From assembly GCF_000740785.1 (NCBI RefSeq), contig NZ_JFZB01000029.1:1-62684 (forward strand): a stretch of DNA of 62,684 bases, written 5' to 3'. This DNA is from Paenirhodobacter enshiensis. GTDB lineage: Bacteria > Pseudomonadota > Alphaproteobacteria > Rhodobacterales > Rhodobacteraceae. The notes beneath the pieces are model-generated. The model searched no databases. It had not been told where the DNA came from and saw only the letters and a program-made list of their open reading frames with translations. Position numbers and translations under genes: made by a program. Within the stretch, counting starts at the first letter, position 1. Every line of letters starts with the position of its first letter. Of this stretch, positions 36,335-45,620 are shown piece after piece.

Positions 36335-37359
36335 TCCGTTCCCAACCCTTCCGCGAGAGTGTCGGCGAGCGCCTCGTGCTGCACGCAGCGCCCCTCCTCG
36401 ATGTCGTGAATCCGTTCGATCAGCCGCGAGACCGCCGGCATCGGCACCCCGACCCCGGCGCCGAGAACCGGCGCGATACCGATCTGCGCGTCGACCTCGG
36501 TCTTGCGCCGGCGCACGGCGAGGTCGCGATAGATGCCCGAGTGGGTCTTCGCGGTGCGTCGGTTGTTGGCGATCATCCGCGCGAAGGAGGTATCGAGCCT
36601 TGCGCGATCGCGGGTCAGGAACGCCTCCGGATCGAAACCGTAGATCCCGACCGGCGTCACCCCGAGACGCCTGGCGAGAACCATCATCTCGTGCCCGATG
36701 GCGACATGCGCGGCCCGCGCCTGAGGCCGTTCCATCGCGTCCGACATCGACAGCGGCGTCAGCGCCGTGGCGTAAAGCAGCGCGCCATAGCCCATCTTGC
36801 CCCAGAGATAGCCCCAGATGTTTTCCGTAAGCACCGCATCCGGTTCGACCAGCCGCAGCAGCGCGTGGATATCGCGCACCCGCGGGGTCAGCGATCCGTC
36901 GAGCTCTCCCACCGCGATACCGCCGCGATTGCCGAACAGGATCTGACCGGGGCCGAGCCAGTCCGCGCCGTAGTTCACGAAACAGCCGATGGTGCGATGC
37001 GCCCCCACCGCCTCGGCGATGACCCGCTCGTTCAGCCCGTTCTGCGCCGAGACGACGAAGCCGTCCTCCGCGAGATGCGGAACGAGCGCCTGAAGCGCCG
37101 CTTCCGTGTGATGCGCCTTGACCGCGAGGAAGACACGACGATAGCGGCCGGTCAGCTCCTCGGGGGTGCTGGCGGGCAGGATCTGCGTGAGGGTTTCGAC
37201 CGGGCCTTCGATGCGCAACCCCTCGGTGCGGATCCGCGCGACATGCCCGGCCACGATGTCGACCATATGGACCTCATGCCCTGCGCGCGCGAAGACCGCG
37301 CCCAGAACGCCGCCGATCGCGCCCGCACCCCAGATCAGGATCGGATCCCCGCCGCTCAT
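36325..37359 (-). CDS. PanE/ApbA-family ketopantoate-reductase-like protein
   Basis: A 344-residue NADP-dependent reductase-like protein. ILIWGAGAIGGVLGAVFARAGHEV is the Rossmann start, and FLAVKAHHTEAAL, QNGLNE, NYGADWLGPG and KMGYGALLYATALTP follow the PanE pattern including the active-site lysine. Being inside a catabolic operon, it probably reduces another 2-oxoacid rather than ketopantoate. The start at 37359 overlaps the ATPase stop (ATGA). Confidence 0.85.
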   Translation of the reverse strand: MSGGDPILIWGAGAIGGVLGAVFARAGHEVHMVDIVAGHVARIRTEGLRIEGPVETLTQILPASTPEELTGRYRRVFLAVKAHHTEAALQALVPHLAEDGFVVSAQNGLNERVIAEAVGAHRTIGCFVNYGADWLGPGQILFGNRGGIAVGELDGSLTPRVRDIHALLRLVEPDAVLTENIWGYLWGKMGYGALLYATALTPLSMSDAMERPQARAAHVAIGHEMMVLARRLGVTPVGIYGFDPEAFLTRDRARLDTSFARMIANNRRTAKTHSGIYRDLAVRRRKTEVDAQIGIAPVLGAGVGVPMPAVSRLIERIHDIEEGRCVQHEALADTLAEGLGTEWS

Positions 37360-38363
37360 CGCGGCGCCCTCCCCGGCGCCAGATGGCAGGCGACGGAGCG
37401 CCCGGTTTCCGTGCCGAGCAGCCAGGGCACCTCGGTGCGGCACAGCCCGGTCGCAAGCGGGCAGCGCGGGTGGAACACGCAGCCCGGGGGAAGGTTCATC
37501 GGGCTCGGCAATTCGCCCGTCATCGCGCTGTCGTGCCGACCCCGGCTGAGGCCGACCTCGGGGGCGGCGGCCAGAAGCGCGCGGGTGTAAGGATGCGCCG
37601 GGGCCGAGAACACCGCTTCGGTCTCGCCCTCCTCGACGACGCGGCCGAGATACATCACCGCCACGCGATGCGACAGAAACCGCACCACCCGCAGATCGTG
37701 GGACACGAAGATCATGCTCAGCCCGAGGCGCTTTTGCAGCGAGATCAGCAGGTTGATGATCTGCGCCTGCACCGAGACATCGAGCGCCGAGAGGATCTCG
37801 TCGGCGATGATGCAGCTCGGTTCCAGCGCGAGGGCGCGGGCGATGCCGATGCGCTGACGCTGCCCGCCCGAGAACTCGCGCGGGTAGCGGGTGGCGGCGT
37901 CGGGCGGCAGGTTCACCAGATCGAGCAGCTCCGCCACGCGGGCGGGGGCCTCGGCGCGCGGGCGCAGACCGTTGACCACGATGGCTTCGCTCAGCGTCTG
38001 GCCGACCGTCATCCGCGGATTGAGCGAGCTGTAGGGGTCCTGAAAGATCATCTGGACGTGGCGGCGATAGTCGCGCAGCTCCTCGCCGCGCATCAGCCCG
38101 ACATCGTGGCCGAGATAGGCGATGGAGCCCTCGTCGGCGGAATGGAGCCGCACGAGGCAGCGCGCCAGCGTCGATTTCCCGCAGCCGGACTCGCCGACGA
38201 TGGCGAGCGTCTCGCCCGCCTCGAGCCGCAGCGACACCCCGTCGAGCGCCGCGGCCTGACGGCGCGGGCGCCCCGCAAGACGCTCGATCAGGCCGCGCTC
38301 GACGGCGAAACGCTTGGCGAGGCCGTGAACCTCGATCAGCGGCGGGTGTCCGGTGGGCGTCAT
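37356..38363 (-). CDS. Dipeptide-type ABC importer ATPase (OppF/DppF class)
   Basis: A 335-residue ATPase. Walker A is GESGCGKST, the Q-loop region MIFQDPYSSLNPR, the signature FSGGQRQR, and the C-terminal oligopeptide extension has FHPRCPLATGLC with cysteines typical of the class. Its D-loop region reads ADEILSALD instead of the common ADEPVSALD, an unusual Pro to Ile change beside Walker B Glu. ATGA overlap with the OppD-type gene. Confidence 0.9.
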   Translation of the reverse strand: MTPTGHPPLIEVHGLAKRFAVERGLIERLAGRPRRQAAALDGVSLRLEAGETLAIVGESGCGKSTLARCLVRLHSADEGSIAYLGHDVGLMRGEELRDYRRHVQMIFQDPYSSLNPRMTVGQTLSEAIVVNGLRPRAEAPARVAELLDLVNLPPDAATRYPREFSGGQRQRIGIARALALEPSCIIADEILSALDVSVQAQIINLLISLQKRLGLSMIFVSHDLRVVRFLSHRVAVMYLGRVVEEGETEAVFSAPAHPYTRALLAAAPEVGLSRGRHDSAMTGELPSPMNLPPGCVFHPRCPLATGLCRTEVPWLLGTETGRSVACHLAPGRAPR

Positions 38364-39382
38364 GGCTGGCCTCCCTCGGCGATGAGATCGGTGGCGCGCA
38401 GGCAGGCGCTGGCATGGCCCGCCCGGACCGAACCAAGCACCGGGCCGAGCACCGGATCGGTGACGGAACACGCCGGCCCTGCCATCGCGCAGCGCGGCGC
38501 GAAGGCGCAACCCGGCGCTCTTGCGGCGGGCTGCGGCGGCTGGCCCGGAATGGCGTTCAGCCGCCCGTCTGCCGAGGCCGCCCCCGGCATACTGCGCAAC
38601 AACCCCTGCGTGTAAGGGTGCAGCGGCGCCGACAGCACGGTGCGCGTCGCCCCGGTCTCGACGATCTCGCCGGCATACATGATCGCGGTTCGGTCGCAGA
38701 TCTCGGACACCACGCCCAGATCGTGGGTGACGAAGATCACGCTCAGCCCCAGCTCGTCGCGCAGCCGCAGCAGCAATTGCAGGATCTGGTCCTGGATCGT
38801 GACATCGAGTGCGGTCGTCGGCTCGTCGGCCAGCACCAGCTGCGGATCGCAGGCCAGCGCGATGGCGATCATCGCACGCTGCCGCATCCCGCCCGAGAAC
38901 CGGAACGGGTAATCGCGCAACCGCCGCTCGGCCGAGGGGATGCCGACCAGATCCAGCAGCTCCACCGCGCGCCGGTGCCGCGCCCGGCGGTCGAGCGCGG
39001 TATGCGCCTTCAGGCTCTCGTCGATCTGGCGGCCGATGCTGAGCACCGGGTTCAGCGCGGTCATCGGCTCCTGGAAGATCATCGACATTTCGGCGCCGCG
39101 CAACCGGCGCAGCGTGCCGGCATCGGCGGCGAGAACGTCCTGCCCCTTCCAGATCACCGAACCGCGGGTCTGCATCGCCCCGGGCAGAAGCCGCATGATC
39201 GCCTTGAGCGTCAGGCTCTTGCCGGAGCCAGATTCGCCCACCAGCCCCAGAATCTCGCCCCGCCGCAGATCGAGCGACACGCCCCGCACGATGTCGAACC
39301 GCCCCGCACCGCCCGGAAGCGAGACGGTCAGATCGCGCAGGCTCAGCACCGCGGGCGGGGTCTCATGACGTTCCCGTTCCAT
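38360..39382 (-). CDS. Dipeptide-type ABC importer ATPase (OppD/DppD class)
   Basis: A 340-residue ATPase with Walker [22 protein letters not shown], signature [15 protein letters not shown] and Walker [14 protein letters not shown]. The oligopeptide C-terminal tail with GCAFAPRC is present. Start at 39382 shares a TGATG overlap with the preceding permease gene. Confidence 0.91.
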   Translation of the reverse strand: MERERHETPPAVLSLRDLTVSLPGGAGRFDIVRGVSLDLRRGEILGLVGESGSGKSLTLKAIMRLLPGAMQTRGSVIWKGQDVLAADAGTLRRLRGAEMSMIFQEPMTALNPVLSIGRQIDESLKAHTALDRRARHRRAVELLDLVGIPSAERRLRDYPFRFSGGMRQRAMIAIALACDPQLVLADEPTTALDVTIQDQILQLLLRLRDELGLSVIFVTHDLGVVSEICDRTAIMYAGEIVETGATRTVLSAPLHPYTQGLLRSMPGAASADGRLNAIPGQPPQPAARAPGCAFAPRCAMAGPACSVTDPVLGPVLGSVRAGHASACLRATDLIAEGGQP

Positions 39383-40224
39383 CAGCTGCGCTCTTTCTTG
39401 CCGAAATACACCACCAGACCGTCCCCCAGCAGGCTGAGCCCGAAGCCGAGAGTGATGATCGCGACACCCGGCCAGACCGACATCCACCACGCCGTCTCGA
39501 TGTAATTCTTGCCGTCGGCGATCAGCACGCCCCACTCGGCTTCCGGCGGCTGCGCGCCGAGGCCGAGATAGCCGAGGCTCGATCCCAGCAGCACCGCGAG
39601 CGCCATGTCCGTCATCCAGAACACCACGATGGGCGTCATCGCGTTCGGCACCAGATGGCGGAACAGGATGCGCAGGTCGCGGTATCCCAGCACCTGCGCC
39701 GCCGCGGCGTAATCGAGCTGCTTCTGCAACCGGATCTCGCCGCGCATCAGCTTGCAGTAGGACACCCAGTTGATCGCCGCGAGGGCGACATACATGTTGA
39801 ACAGCCCCGGCCCGAGGAAGGCGATGATCGCGATGATGAGGACGAGGAACGGAAAGATCACCACCACGTCGATCACCCGGCTGACGATGGCGTCGAACCA
39901 GCCGCCGTAAAAGCCGCACAGCGCACCGAGGACGGTGCCGAAGCCGAGCGCGAAGATCGTCGAGAACACCGCGATCTGGATATCCAGCCGCGCCGCCCAG
40001 ATCACCCGGCTGAGGATGTCGCGCCCGAAACTGTCGGTACCGAAGGGATGGGCGAGGCCCGGCGCCTGCAACAGCGCGTCGTAATCGAAGGCGTCGGGGT
40101 CATAGGGCGCGAACAGCCCCGGAAACAGCCCGACGACGATCCAGATCAGCACGATCCCCGCGCCGATCAGCAACGGCAGGCTGATGCGTCCGCGCCGGCG
40201 GGCGATGGCGGCGACGGCGCTCAT
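39382..40224 (-). CDS. Dipeptide-type ABC importer permease (DppC class)
   Basis: A 280-residue permease with six membrane segments. APGLAHPFGTDSFGRDILSRV near residues 53-73 is the DppC signature, and the EAA loop is YAAAAQVLGYRDLRILFRHLVPN. ATGA overlap with the DppB-type gene. Confidence 0.91.
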   Translation of the reverse strand: MSAVAAIARRRGRISLPLLIGAGIVLIWIVVGLFPGLFAPYDPDAFDYDALLQAPGLAHPFGTDSFGRDILSRVIWAARLDIQIAVFSTIFALGFGTVLGALCGFYGGWFDAIVSRVIDVVVIFPFLVLIIAIIAFLGPGLFNMYVALAAINWVSYCKLMRGEIRLQKQLDYAAAAQVLGYRDLRILFRHLVPNAMTPIVVFWMTDMALAVLLGSSLGYLGLGAQPPEAEWGVLIADGKNYIETAWWMSVWPGVAIITLGFGLSLLGDGLVVYFGKKERS

Positions 40225-41159
40225 CGGTTCAGCCTCGGGTCGAGCAGGCCCTCGACGATGTCGGTCAGCAGGAACACCACCGAAACCGTCAGCACCAGCA
40301 CCAGCAACAGCCCCTGGATCACCGGATAGTCGCGCGCGAAGATGCTGTCGATCATCAGCCGCCCGACGCCCGGAATGGCGAAGACCGACTCGGTGATGAC
40401 CGCGCCGCCGATCAGCCAGCCGACGTTCAGACCGAACAGCGTGACCGTCGAGATCAGTGCGTTGCGCAGCACATGGCCGAACAGCACCACCCGCGGCGAC
40501 AGACCGCGCGCGATGGCGAAGGTGACGTAATCGGCATCCATCGCCTCGATCATCGCGCTGCGCAGGTTGCGAAACAGCACCGCGGCGAAGTTCAGCGCCA
40601 GCGCGAAGGAGGGCAGCACCAGATGATGCAGGTTGTCGAGGAACCCGCTGCCGTAGCCGCCCACCGGAAACAGCCCGGTCTTCGCCGCGACCAGCGTCAG
40701 CAGCAGGATGCCGATGTAGAACACCGGCGAGGACAGACCGAGCTGGAACAACCCGCGCAGGATCAGATCGGTCGTCCGGTCACGGCGCGAGGCGGCAAGC
40801 GCCGCGAGCGGCACCGCGATCGCCAGCGCCAGAACCGAGCCGCAGGCGGTCAGCGTCAGCGTGACCGGCAGGCGCTGCAACACCAGCTCGGTCACCGGCA
40901 CCTTGAGAGAATAGGAGACCCCCAGATCGCCATGCGCGATCTGCCACAGATAGGACAGGAACTGCTCGGCGATGCTGCGGTTCAGCCCGTAGGAGGCCTC
41001 GATCCGCGCGATATCGGCATCGGTGCCGCGGTCGCCGAGCGCGGCCGTAGCGGGCCCGCCGGGCAGCAGACGCACCATCACGAACAGCAACAGCAGCGCG
41101 AAGAACAGTGTCGGGACGAGTTGCACGACCCGTCTGAGAACCAGATTGCCGCTTGGCAT
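40221..41159 (-). CDS. Dipeptide-type ABC importer permease (DppB class)
   Basis: A 312-residue permease with six membrane segments. The N-terminal RRVVQLVPTLFFALLLLFVM and LLPGGPA, and the EAA loop YVTFAIARGLSPRVVLFGHV, match the DppB pattern. AAGGAG precedes the ATG at 41159, which fixes the start inside a longer open frame. Confidence 0.91.
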   Translation of the reverse strand: MPSGNLVLRRVVQLVPTLFFALLLLFVMVRLLPGGPATAALGDRGTDADIARIEASYGLNRSIAEQFLSYLWQIAHGDLGVSYSLKVPVTELVLQRLPVTLTLTACGSVLALAIAVPLAALAASRRDRTTDLILRGLFQLGLSSPVFYIGILLLTLVAAKTGLFPVGGYGSGFLDNLHHLVLPSFALALNFAAVLFRNLRSAMIEAMDADYVTFAIARGLSPRVVLFGHVLRNALISTVTLFGLNVGWLIGGAVITESVFAIPGVGRLMIDSIFARDYPVIQGLLLVLVLTVSVVFLLTDIVEGLLDPRLNR

Positions 41160-41181
41160 GGGGAACTCCTTTGACTGGCGG

Positions 41182-41202
41182 CCGGGCGACGGGATCGCCC
41201 GG
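41182..41202 (-). terminator. Hairpin between binding-protein gene and DppB-type gene
   Basis: CCGGGCGA and TCGCCCGG form an 8-bp stem with a 5-base loop and no U-run, likely lowering expression of the membrane genes relative to the binding protein. Confidence 0.45.
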
Positions 41203-41289
41203 CGGGCCGGACCGGAGCGAGCGCGCCGGGCCATCTCATGGGCCGCGCCTTCGGTCACGAAACCGGACGGAGGCGCAGCGCAGGGCGGA

Positions 41290-42882
41290 TCACTTGCCGA
41301 TCCAGGTCCGGTCGAAGATGTTGTTGCCGAGCGGGATCTGGACGAAACCGTTGACCTTCTTGCTCAGCGCCACCGGATAGGGGCTCTCGTAGAGGAAGCC
41401 GATGGGCGCCGCCTCGGTGTAGATCTTCTGGATCGTGGCGTATTCCCCGGCGCGCCTGGCCGGATCGACTTCCTTCTGGCTTTCCTCGAACAGGGCATCG
41501 ACCTCCTTGTTCTGCCAGCCGCCGCGATAGGACTGGATCAGCGGATAATAGGCCATGTAAGAGGTCAGCTGGCTCGGATCGGCGATGTCGTTGGTCCAGG
41601 TGGTGACGACGATCTGGAAATCATGCGCCTTCTGGCGCGCCGCGATCGTCGGCTTGTCGAGCTGCTCGATCACCAGCTTGATGCCGAGCGGGGCGAACAT
41701 CTGCTGCGCCGCGGTGGCGATCTGCATGAAATCCTGGTTGCCGCTGAGGCTGAGGATATGCAGCTCCGTCCCGGCGGGCAGGCCGGCTTCCTTGATGAGC
41801 GCCTTGGCCTTCGCCATGTCATAGGCGTAAAGCGGGCCGTTCTTCATCGCGAGCGGCGTGGTCGTCGCCATGTAGCTCTGCATCGGCTGGGCCACGCCAT
41901 GGGTCACGATCTTGATCAGCGCTTCCTTGTTCAGCGCATAGTTCAGCGCCTGGCGCACCCGCACGTCGGCCAGCGGATTGGGCTTGTCGCCGACCGTCGG
42001 ACGCGAGTTGAAGTTCAGGAAGGTGATCTTGGTCGAGGGGAACAGCTCCATGTTCAGCGCGGGGTTCTTCTTCAGCTCGCCGACGCGCGAATAGGGCACC
42101 ATCTCGGTGCCGTCGATCTCGCCCGAGGTCAGCTTGAGGATGCGGGTCGCATCGTCCGGGATGACCTCGAAATGCACCTCGTCGAGATAGGGCAGCGGAT
42201 TGCCCTTGTCGTCTTTGGCGTAATAGTTCGGGTTGCGCTTCAGCACCATGTCGGTGCCATGGGTCCAGCTCGCGAGGGTGAACGGCCCCGAGGTCACCGG
42301 ATGTTCGGAGAAGGCCTGCGCCTTCTCGGCCTCGGTGGTGCCGGGGGCGGCCTCATAGGCGGCCTCGGGCATGATCGAGGCGTTGAAGGTGGCGAGCGCG
42401 GCCTCGAGCGTCGGATCGTAGTTCTTCAGCTTCAGCGTCACCTTGTCGGCGCCCTCGGTCTCGATCGAGGCGATCGAGCCGAGCATGAAGTTCCACACGC
42501 CGTTGTCTGGGTTGCGCGCCCGGTCGAGCGACCATTTCACGTCCCCCGCGGTGATCGGCGAACCGTCCGAGAATTTGATCCCCGGGCGCAGGGTGAAGGT
42601 GACCGACAGGTGATCGGGCGCCCAGCTGCGCGACTCGGCCAGCGCCGGCACCACGCCCGCGCCATCGTCGGTCGGCCGCAGCAGACCGCTGTAGAGATTG
42701 GTCAGGATCCAGATATCGACGTTGTTCTCGTTCATCACCGGATCGAGCAGCATGCTGTCGGCATAGCGGCCGAAATTCAGCGTGCCGCCCATTTGCTGGG
42801 CCGCGGCGGGGGCCGGGCCGGACAGGCCCAGCACTGCGGCCACCGCGAGGGCGAGCAGCGACGTATTGCGACGGTTAGGCAT
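41290..42882 (-). CDS. Periplasmic peptide-type substrate-binding protein
   Basis: A 530-residue SBP family 5 protein (DppA/OppA class). The signal peptide is residues 1-28 (LLALAVAAVLGLSGPAPAAAQ). GIKFSDGSPITAGDVKWSLDRA and TSGPFTLASW are family hallmarks. Family 5 proteins bind peptides, nickel complexes, opines or sugars; the nearby amidohydrolase and isoaspartyl peptidase point to an amide- or peptide-like ligand. Confidence 0.9.
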   Translation of the reverse strand: MPNRRNTSLLALAVAAVLGLSGPAPAAAQQMGGTLNFGRYADSMLLDPVMNENNVDIWILTNLYSGLLRPTDDGAGVVPALAESRSWAPDHLSVTFTLRPGIKFSDGSPITAGDVKWSLDRARNPDNGVWNFMLGSIASIETEGADKVTLKLKNYDPTLEAALATFNASIMPEAAYEAAPGTTEAEKAQAFSEHPVTSGPFTLASWTHGTDMVLKRNPNYYAKDDKGNPLPYLDEVHFEVIPDDATRILKLTSGEIDGTEMVPYSRVGELKKNPALNMELFPSTKITFLNFNSRPTVGDKPNPLADVRVRQALNYALNKEALIKIVTHGVAQPMQSYMATTTPLAMKNGPLYAYDMAKAKALIKEAGLPAGTELHILSLSGNQDFMQIATAAQQMFAPLGIKLVIEQLDKPTIAARQKAHDFQIVVTTWTNDIADPSQLTSYMAYYPLIQSYRGGWQNKEVDALFEESQKEVDPARRAGEYATIQKIYTEAAPIGFLYESPYPVALSKKVNGFVQIPLGNNIFDRTWIGK

Positions 42883-42979
42883 CGGGGCGTCTCCATGTTG
42901 GTCTGTTGGAAGGGACGGCAGCGGCCGGAGCGCGACGGCTGCCCAGGTTCAGAAGGCCGCGTGCGGAAGAATGGCCGGT

Positions 42980-43681
42980 CTAGTGCCAGCCTTCGGCGAT
43001 CTCCCGGCGCGTTTCTTCGACGGCGACCTGCCAGATCGCCGCCATCTCGTCATCGGGCCGCTGGAACCGGCCGTGATAGTTGCCCTCGCCGATCCGCTCG
43101 CGCTTGCGCAGCGCATCGACCCGGCCGACGGCGGCGAAGTCGATCCGCTGCTTGACGGTATTCGGGATCGGCGCGCCCTCGATGCGGGTCCAGGGGAAAT
43201 TCTCCATCCAGCTCGCGTGCGAGGCCTGGGCGTCGGTCTCCAGAACCTTCGCCATGGTGGCCGGCGCCCGCCACCAGTCGTGCAGCTTCACCGAGCTGTC
43301 GGGATGGCGGTTCATCCATTCCGACAACAGCGGGTTGACCGGCGTGTTGCCGCCATGGCCGTTGACGATCAGGATGCGCCGGAACCCGCCGCGATGCAGG
43401 CTGTCGAGGATATCCTCGATCACCCCGATGTAACTGCGCAAGGTGATCGAGATCGTGCCCGGATAGGCCGCGAAGCTCGATGCCATGCCGAAGGGCAGAC
43501 AGGGATAGACCGGCACGCCGAGCGGCTCCGCCGCCTCGACCGAGACCTTCTCGGCCAGGATCATATCCGTCGCGAGGCTCAGATAAGCATGTTGCTCGAC
43601 CGAGCCGATCGGCAGCACGCAACGGTCGTCGCCGGCCACGCGGGCCTCGACCTGGCTCCAGTTCATATCGCGAATACGCAT
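42980..43681 (-). CDS. Creatininase-family amidohydrolase
   Basis: A 233-residue protein. GSVEQHAYLSLATD and IVNGHGGNT are the metal-site motifs of the creatininase family (also creatinine and formamide amidohydrolases and MftE-like peptidases), acting on cyclic or simple amides. AAGGAGAC precedes the ATG at 43681. It is the first gene of the eight-gene minus-strand operon and is divergent from the MarR gene, so it is probably induced with the importer. Confidence 0.87.
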   Translation of the reverse strand: MRIRDMNWSQVEARVAGDDRCVLPIGSVEQHAYLSLATDMILAEKVSVEAAEPLGVPVYPCLPFGMASSFAAYPGTISITLRSYIGVIEDILDSLHRGGFRRILIVNGHGGNTPVNPLLSEWMNRHPDSSVKLHDWWRAPATMAKVLETDAQASHASWMENFPWTRIEGAPIPNTVKQRIDFAAVGRVDALRKRERIGEGNYHGRFQRPDDEMAAIWQVAVEETRREIAEGWH

Positions 43682-43767
43682 CGTTTCCCGTCTCCTTGCG
43701 GCCCCGGACAGCCCCGCAGCGGCATCGCGCCGCGGGTTCGTGCACAGGGCACGCATCCGGTAATATT

Positions 43768-43834
43768 GTTCCTTATGGAACTAATTTAATGCGTAATTTC
43801 CAAATTAATCTGATATTATAGTTCCACATGGAAG
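43768..43834. promoter_or_regulatory. Paired operator palindromes in the MarR/creatininase divergent promoter
   Basis: GTTCCTTATGGAAC (43768-43781) and GTTCCACATGGAAG (43821-43834) are near-identical dyads whose centres are 53 bases apart, about five helical turns. TAATTTCCAAATTA lies between them. The arrangement suits cooperative binding by the adjacent MarR dimer to control both directions. Confidence 0.65.
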
Positions 43835-43857
43835 TGATTTGCACAAAGGGGAGGCAG

Positions 43858-44454
43858 ATGGACAGGCCGCAGGCCAGCGCATTGCACGCCCGGGCCCTCA
43901 TGGAGGGCCGGGGCGGACGCGAGACACCGCCCGAGCTGCCGGAACTTGCCGATGCGGCGATGCTGCGCGCCAAGCTGTGGGCGAATCCGTGCTGGTTCTC
44001 GTTCCGGCTGAATTACCTCAGCCTGCATTTCAACAACCCGGTCTACGGCTTCATCAATGCGCGGCTCGACCTGCAGCGGCCGGATTTCGCGGTGCTGTGG
44101 TCGCTGCATGTGGGCGGCGACGGCACGCTGACCGAGGTGGTGCAGTCCTCGGGCTTCCCGAAGAACACGCTCAGCCGCGCGGCGAACAAGCTCGCCCGGC
44201 TGAACCTGATCTCGCGCGAGGTCGATCCGGCCGATCAGCGGCGCGTCACCCTCAGCCTGACCGCGGCCGGCCGCGATGCCATCGCCGCAGTGCAGGACCA
44301 GATGATCGCGCAGGAGCGGCGGATGCTCGAAACGCTCAACCCGTCCGAGCGGCTGATGCTGTCCGATATCCTGACCAAGCTGGTGGCGGCCTCGGAAAGC
44401 TGGCCCGAGACCATCGACGGGGCCGGGACGGCGGAAGACGACGCCGGGCGATGA
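43858..44454 (+). CDS. MarR-family transcriptional regulator
   Basis: A 198-residue winged-helix regulator. The recognition region is TLTEVVQSSGFPKNTLSRAANKLARLNLISREVDPADQRRVTLSLTAAG, with the DxRR wing intact. The N-terminus is about 50 residues longer than a minimal MarR. GGGGAGG precedes the ATG at 43858; an ATG at 43828 lies inside the operator region. Its stop overlaps an ATG just upstream of the isoaspartyl peptidase gene, so they form one transcript. Confidence 0.87.
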   Translation: MDRPQASALHARALMEGRGGRETPPELPELADAAMLRAKLWANPCWFSFRLNYLSLHFNNPVYGFINARLDLQRPDFAVLWSLHVGGDGTLTEVVQSSGFPKNTLSRAANKLARLNLISREVDPADQRRVTLSLTAAGRDAIAAVQDQMIAQERRMLETLNPSERLMLSDILTKLVAASESWPETIDGAGTAEDDAGR

Positions 44455-44492
44455 CCCCTGATTTCGTGCATACTGACAAGGAGACCCGGAAG

Positions 44493-45473
44493 ATGAACAC
44501 CATCGCCCTCGCGATCCATGGCGGCTGCGGCGTGCTGCCGCTCGATGGCATGACGGAAACCGAATGGGCCGAGGCGCGGACCGACCTCGGCCGGGCGCTG
44601 GCGGCGGGCTGGACGGTGCTGACGCGCGGCGGCCGGTCCGTCGATGCGGTCGAGGCCGCCGTCGCCGCGATGGAGGACAGCCCGCATTTCAACGCCGGCC
44701 ACGGTGCCGCGCTGAACGAAAACGGGATCCATGAACTCGATGCCTCGATCATGGACGGCGAGACGCTGGCGGCGGGCGCGATCAGCGCGGCCCGCACGAT
44801 CCGCAACCCGGTGCGGGCGGCCCATGCGCTGATGGACGACGGCCGGGCGGTGTTTCTGACCGGGGAAGCGGCCGACGCCTTCGCCCGCAACGCCGGGCTG
44901 GCGGTGGAGCCGCAAAGCTATTTCACCACGCCGCGCCGGGTTGCCGCGCTCGCCGCGATGAAGGCCCATGCCGCCGCCGGCACCGAAAGCACCGAAAGCA
45001 CCGAAAACGAGAAGCACGGCACGGTGGGGGCGGTCGCGCTCGACCGTGCGGGCCATCTGGCGGCGGCGACCTCGACGGGAGGCTACAACAACAAGCCCGC
45101 CGGGCGGGTCGGCGACAGCCCGGTGATCGGCGCCGGCACCTATGCGCGCGACGGGGTCTGCGCTGTCTCGGGCACCGGCAAGGGCGAGTTCTTCATCCGC
45201 CATGTCGTCGGCCACGAGATCGCCTCGCGCATCGCCTATCTGGGCGAGGATCTCGGCACCGCCTGCGAGCATGTGGTGATGGAGGATCTGGCGGGATCGC
45301 GCCACACCACCGGGCTGATCGGCGCGGGCGTGGTGGCGCTCGGCCCGCACGGAGAGATCGCCGCCGTCTACAACACCCCCGGCATGTTCCGCGGCTGGGT
45401 CACGCCCGAGGGCGCGGCCTTCGTCGCGACGCATGAGCAGGTGTTCCCCGTCGCGGACTTCCCCCGCACCTGA
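44493..45473 (+). CDS. Isoaspartyl peptidase / L-asparaginase (Ntn-hydrolase)
   Basis: A 326-residue plant-type asparaginase. It should self-cleave before Thr177 in EKHGTVGAVALD to give alpha and beta chains, then hydrolyse beta-aspartyl peptides or asparagine. AIHGGCG and NAGHGAALNENG are conserved. The linker before the cleavage site carries a small repeat TESTESTEN encoded by a 9-bp tandem repeat (44984-45010). AAGGAG sits 9 bases before the ATG; a start at 44451 is possible but less likely. Confidence 0.88.
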   Translation: MNTIALAIHGGCGVLPLDGMTETEWAEARTDLGRALAAGWTVLTRGGRSVDAVEAAVAAMEDSPHFNAGHGAALNENGIHELDASIMDGETLAAGAISAARTIRNPVRAAHALMDDGRAVFLTGEAADAFARNAGLAVEPQSYFTTPRRVAALAAMKAHAAAGTESTESTENEKHGTVGAVALDRAGHLAAATSTGGYNNKPAGRVGDSPVIGAGTYARDGVCAVSGTGKGEFFIRHVVGHEIASRIAYLGEDLGTACEHVVMEDLAGSRHTTGLIGAGVVALGPHGEIAAVYNTPGMFRGWVTPEGAAFVATHEQVFPVADFPRT

Positions 45474-45488
45474 GCCGGCACGACGACC

Positions 45489-45514
45489 GGGGGCGCGGCC
45501 GGACGCGCGCCCCC
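45489..45514 (+). terminator. Hairpin after the isoaspartyl peptidase gene
   Basis: GGGGGCGCG and CGCGCCCCC form a 9-bp stem with an 8-base loop, followed by TCCCCTCT. It separates the upstream transcript from the PHO-box promoter. Confidence 0.6.
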
Positions 45515-45520
45515 TCCCCT

Positions 45521-45552
45521 CTGTCACCGGCATGTCACGCGACTCGCCTAGA
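45521..45552 (+). promoter_or_regulatory. PHO box and probable -10 of the phosphate-ester uptake operon
   Basis: CTGTCAC, four bases (CGGC), ATGTCAC: two 7-bp half-sites in direct repeat at 11-bp period, as in the PhoB consensus CTGTCAT-N4-CTGTCAT. CCTAGA at 45547 lies 8 bases beyond the second half-site, the position expected of the -10 in a PhoB-activated promoter. The first gene starts 68 bases further on. Confidence 0.72.
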
Positions 45553-45620
45553 CCCTGCGCCATCGCGAGAGGGCGCCATCCGGGTTCCCTCTTCGCCAGA
45601 CAGTCCTGACGGAGACCCAG

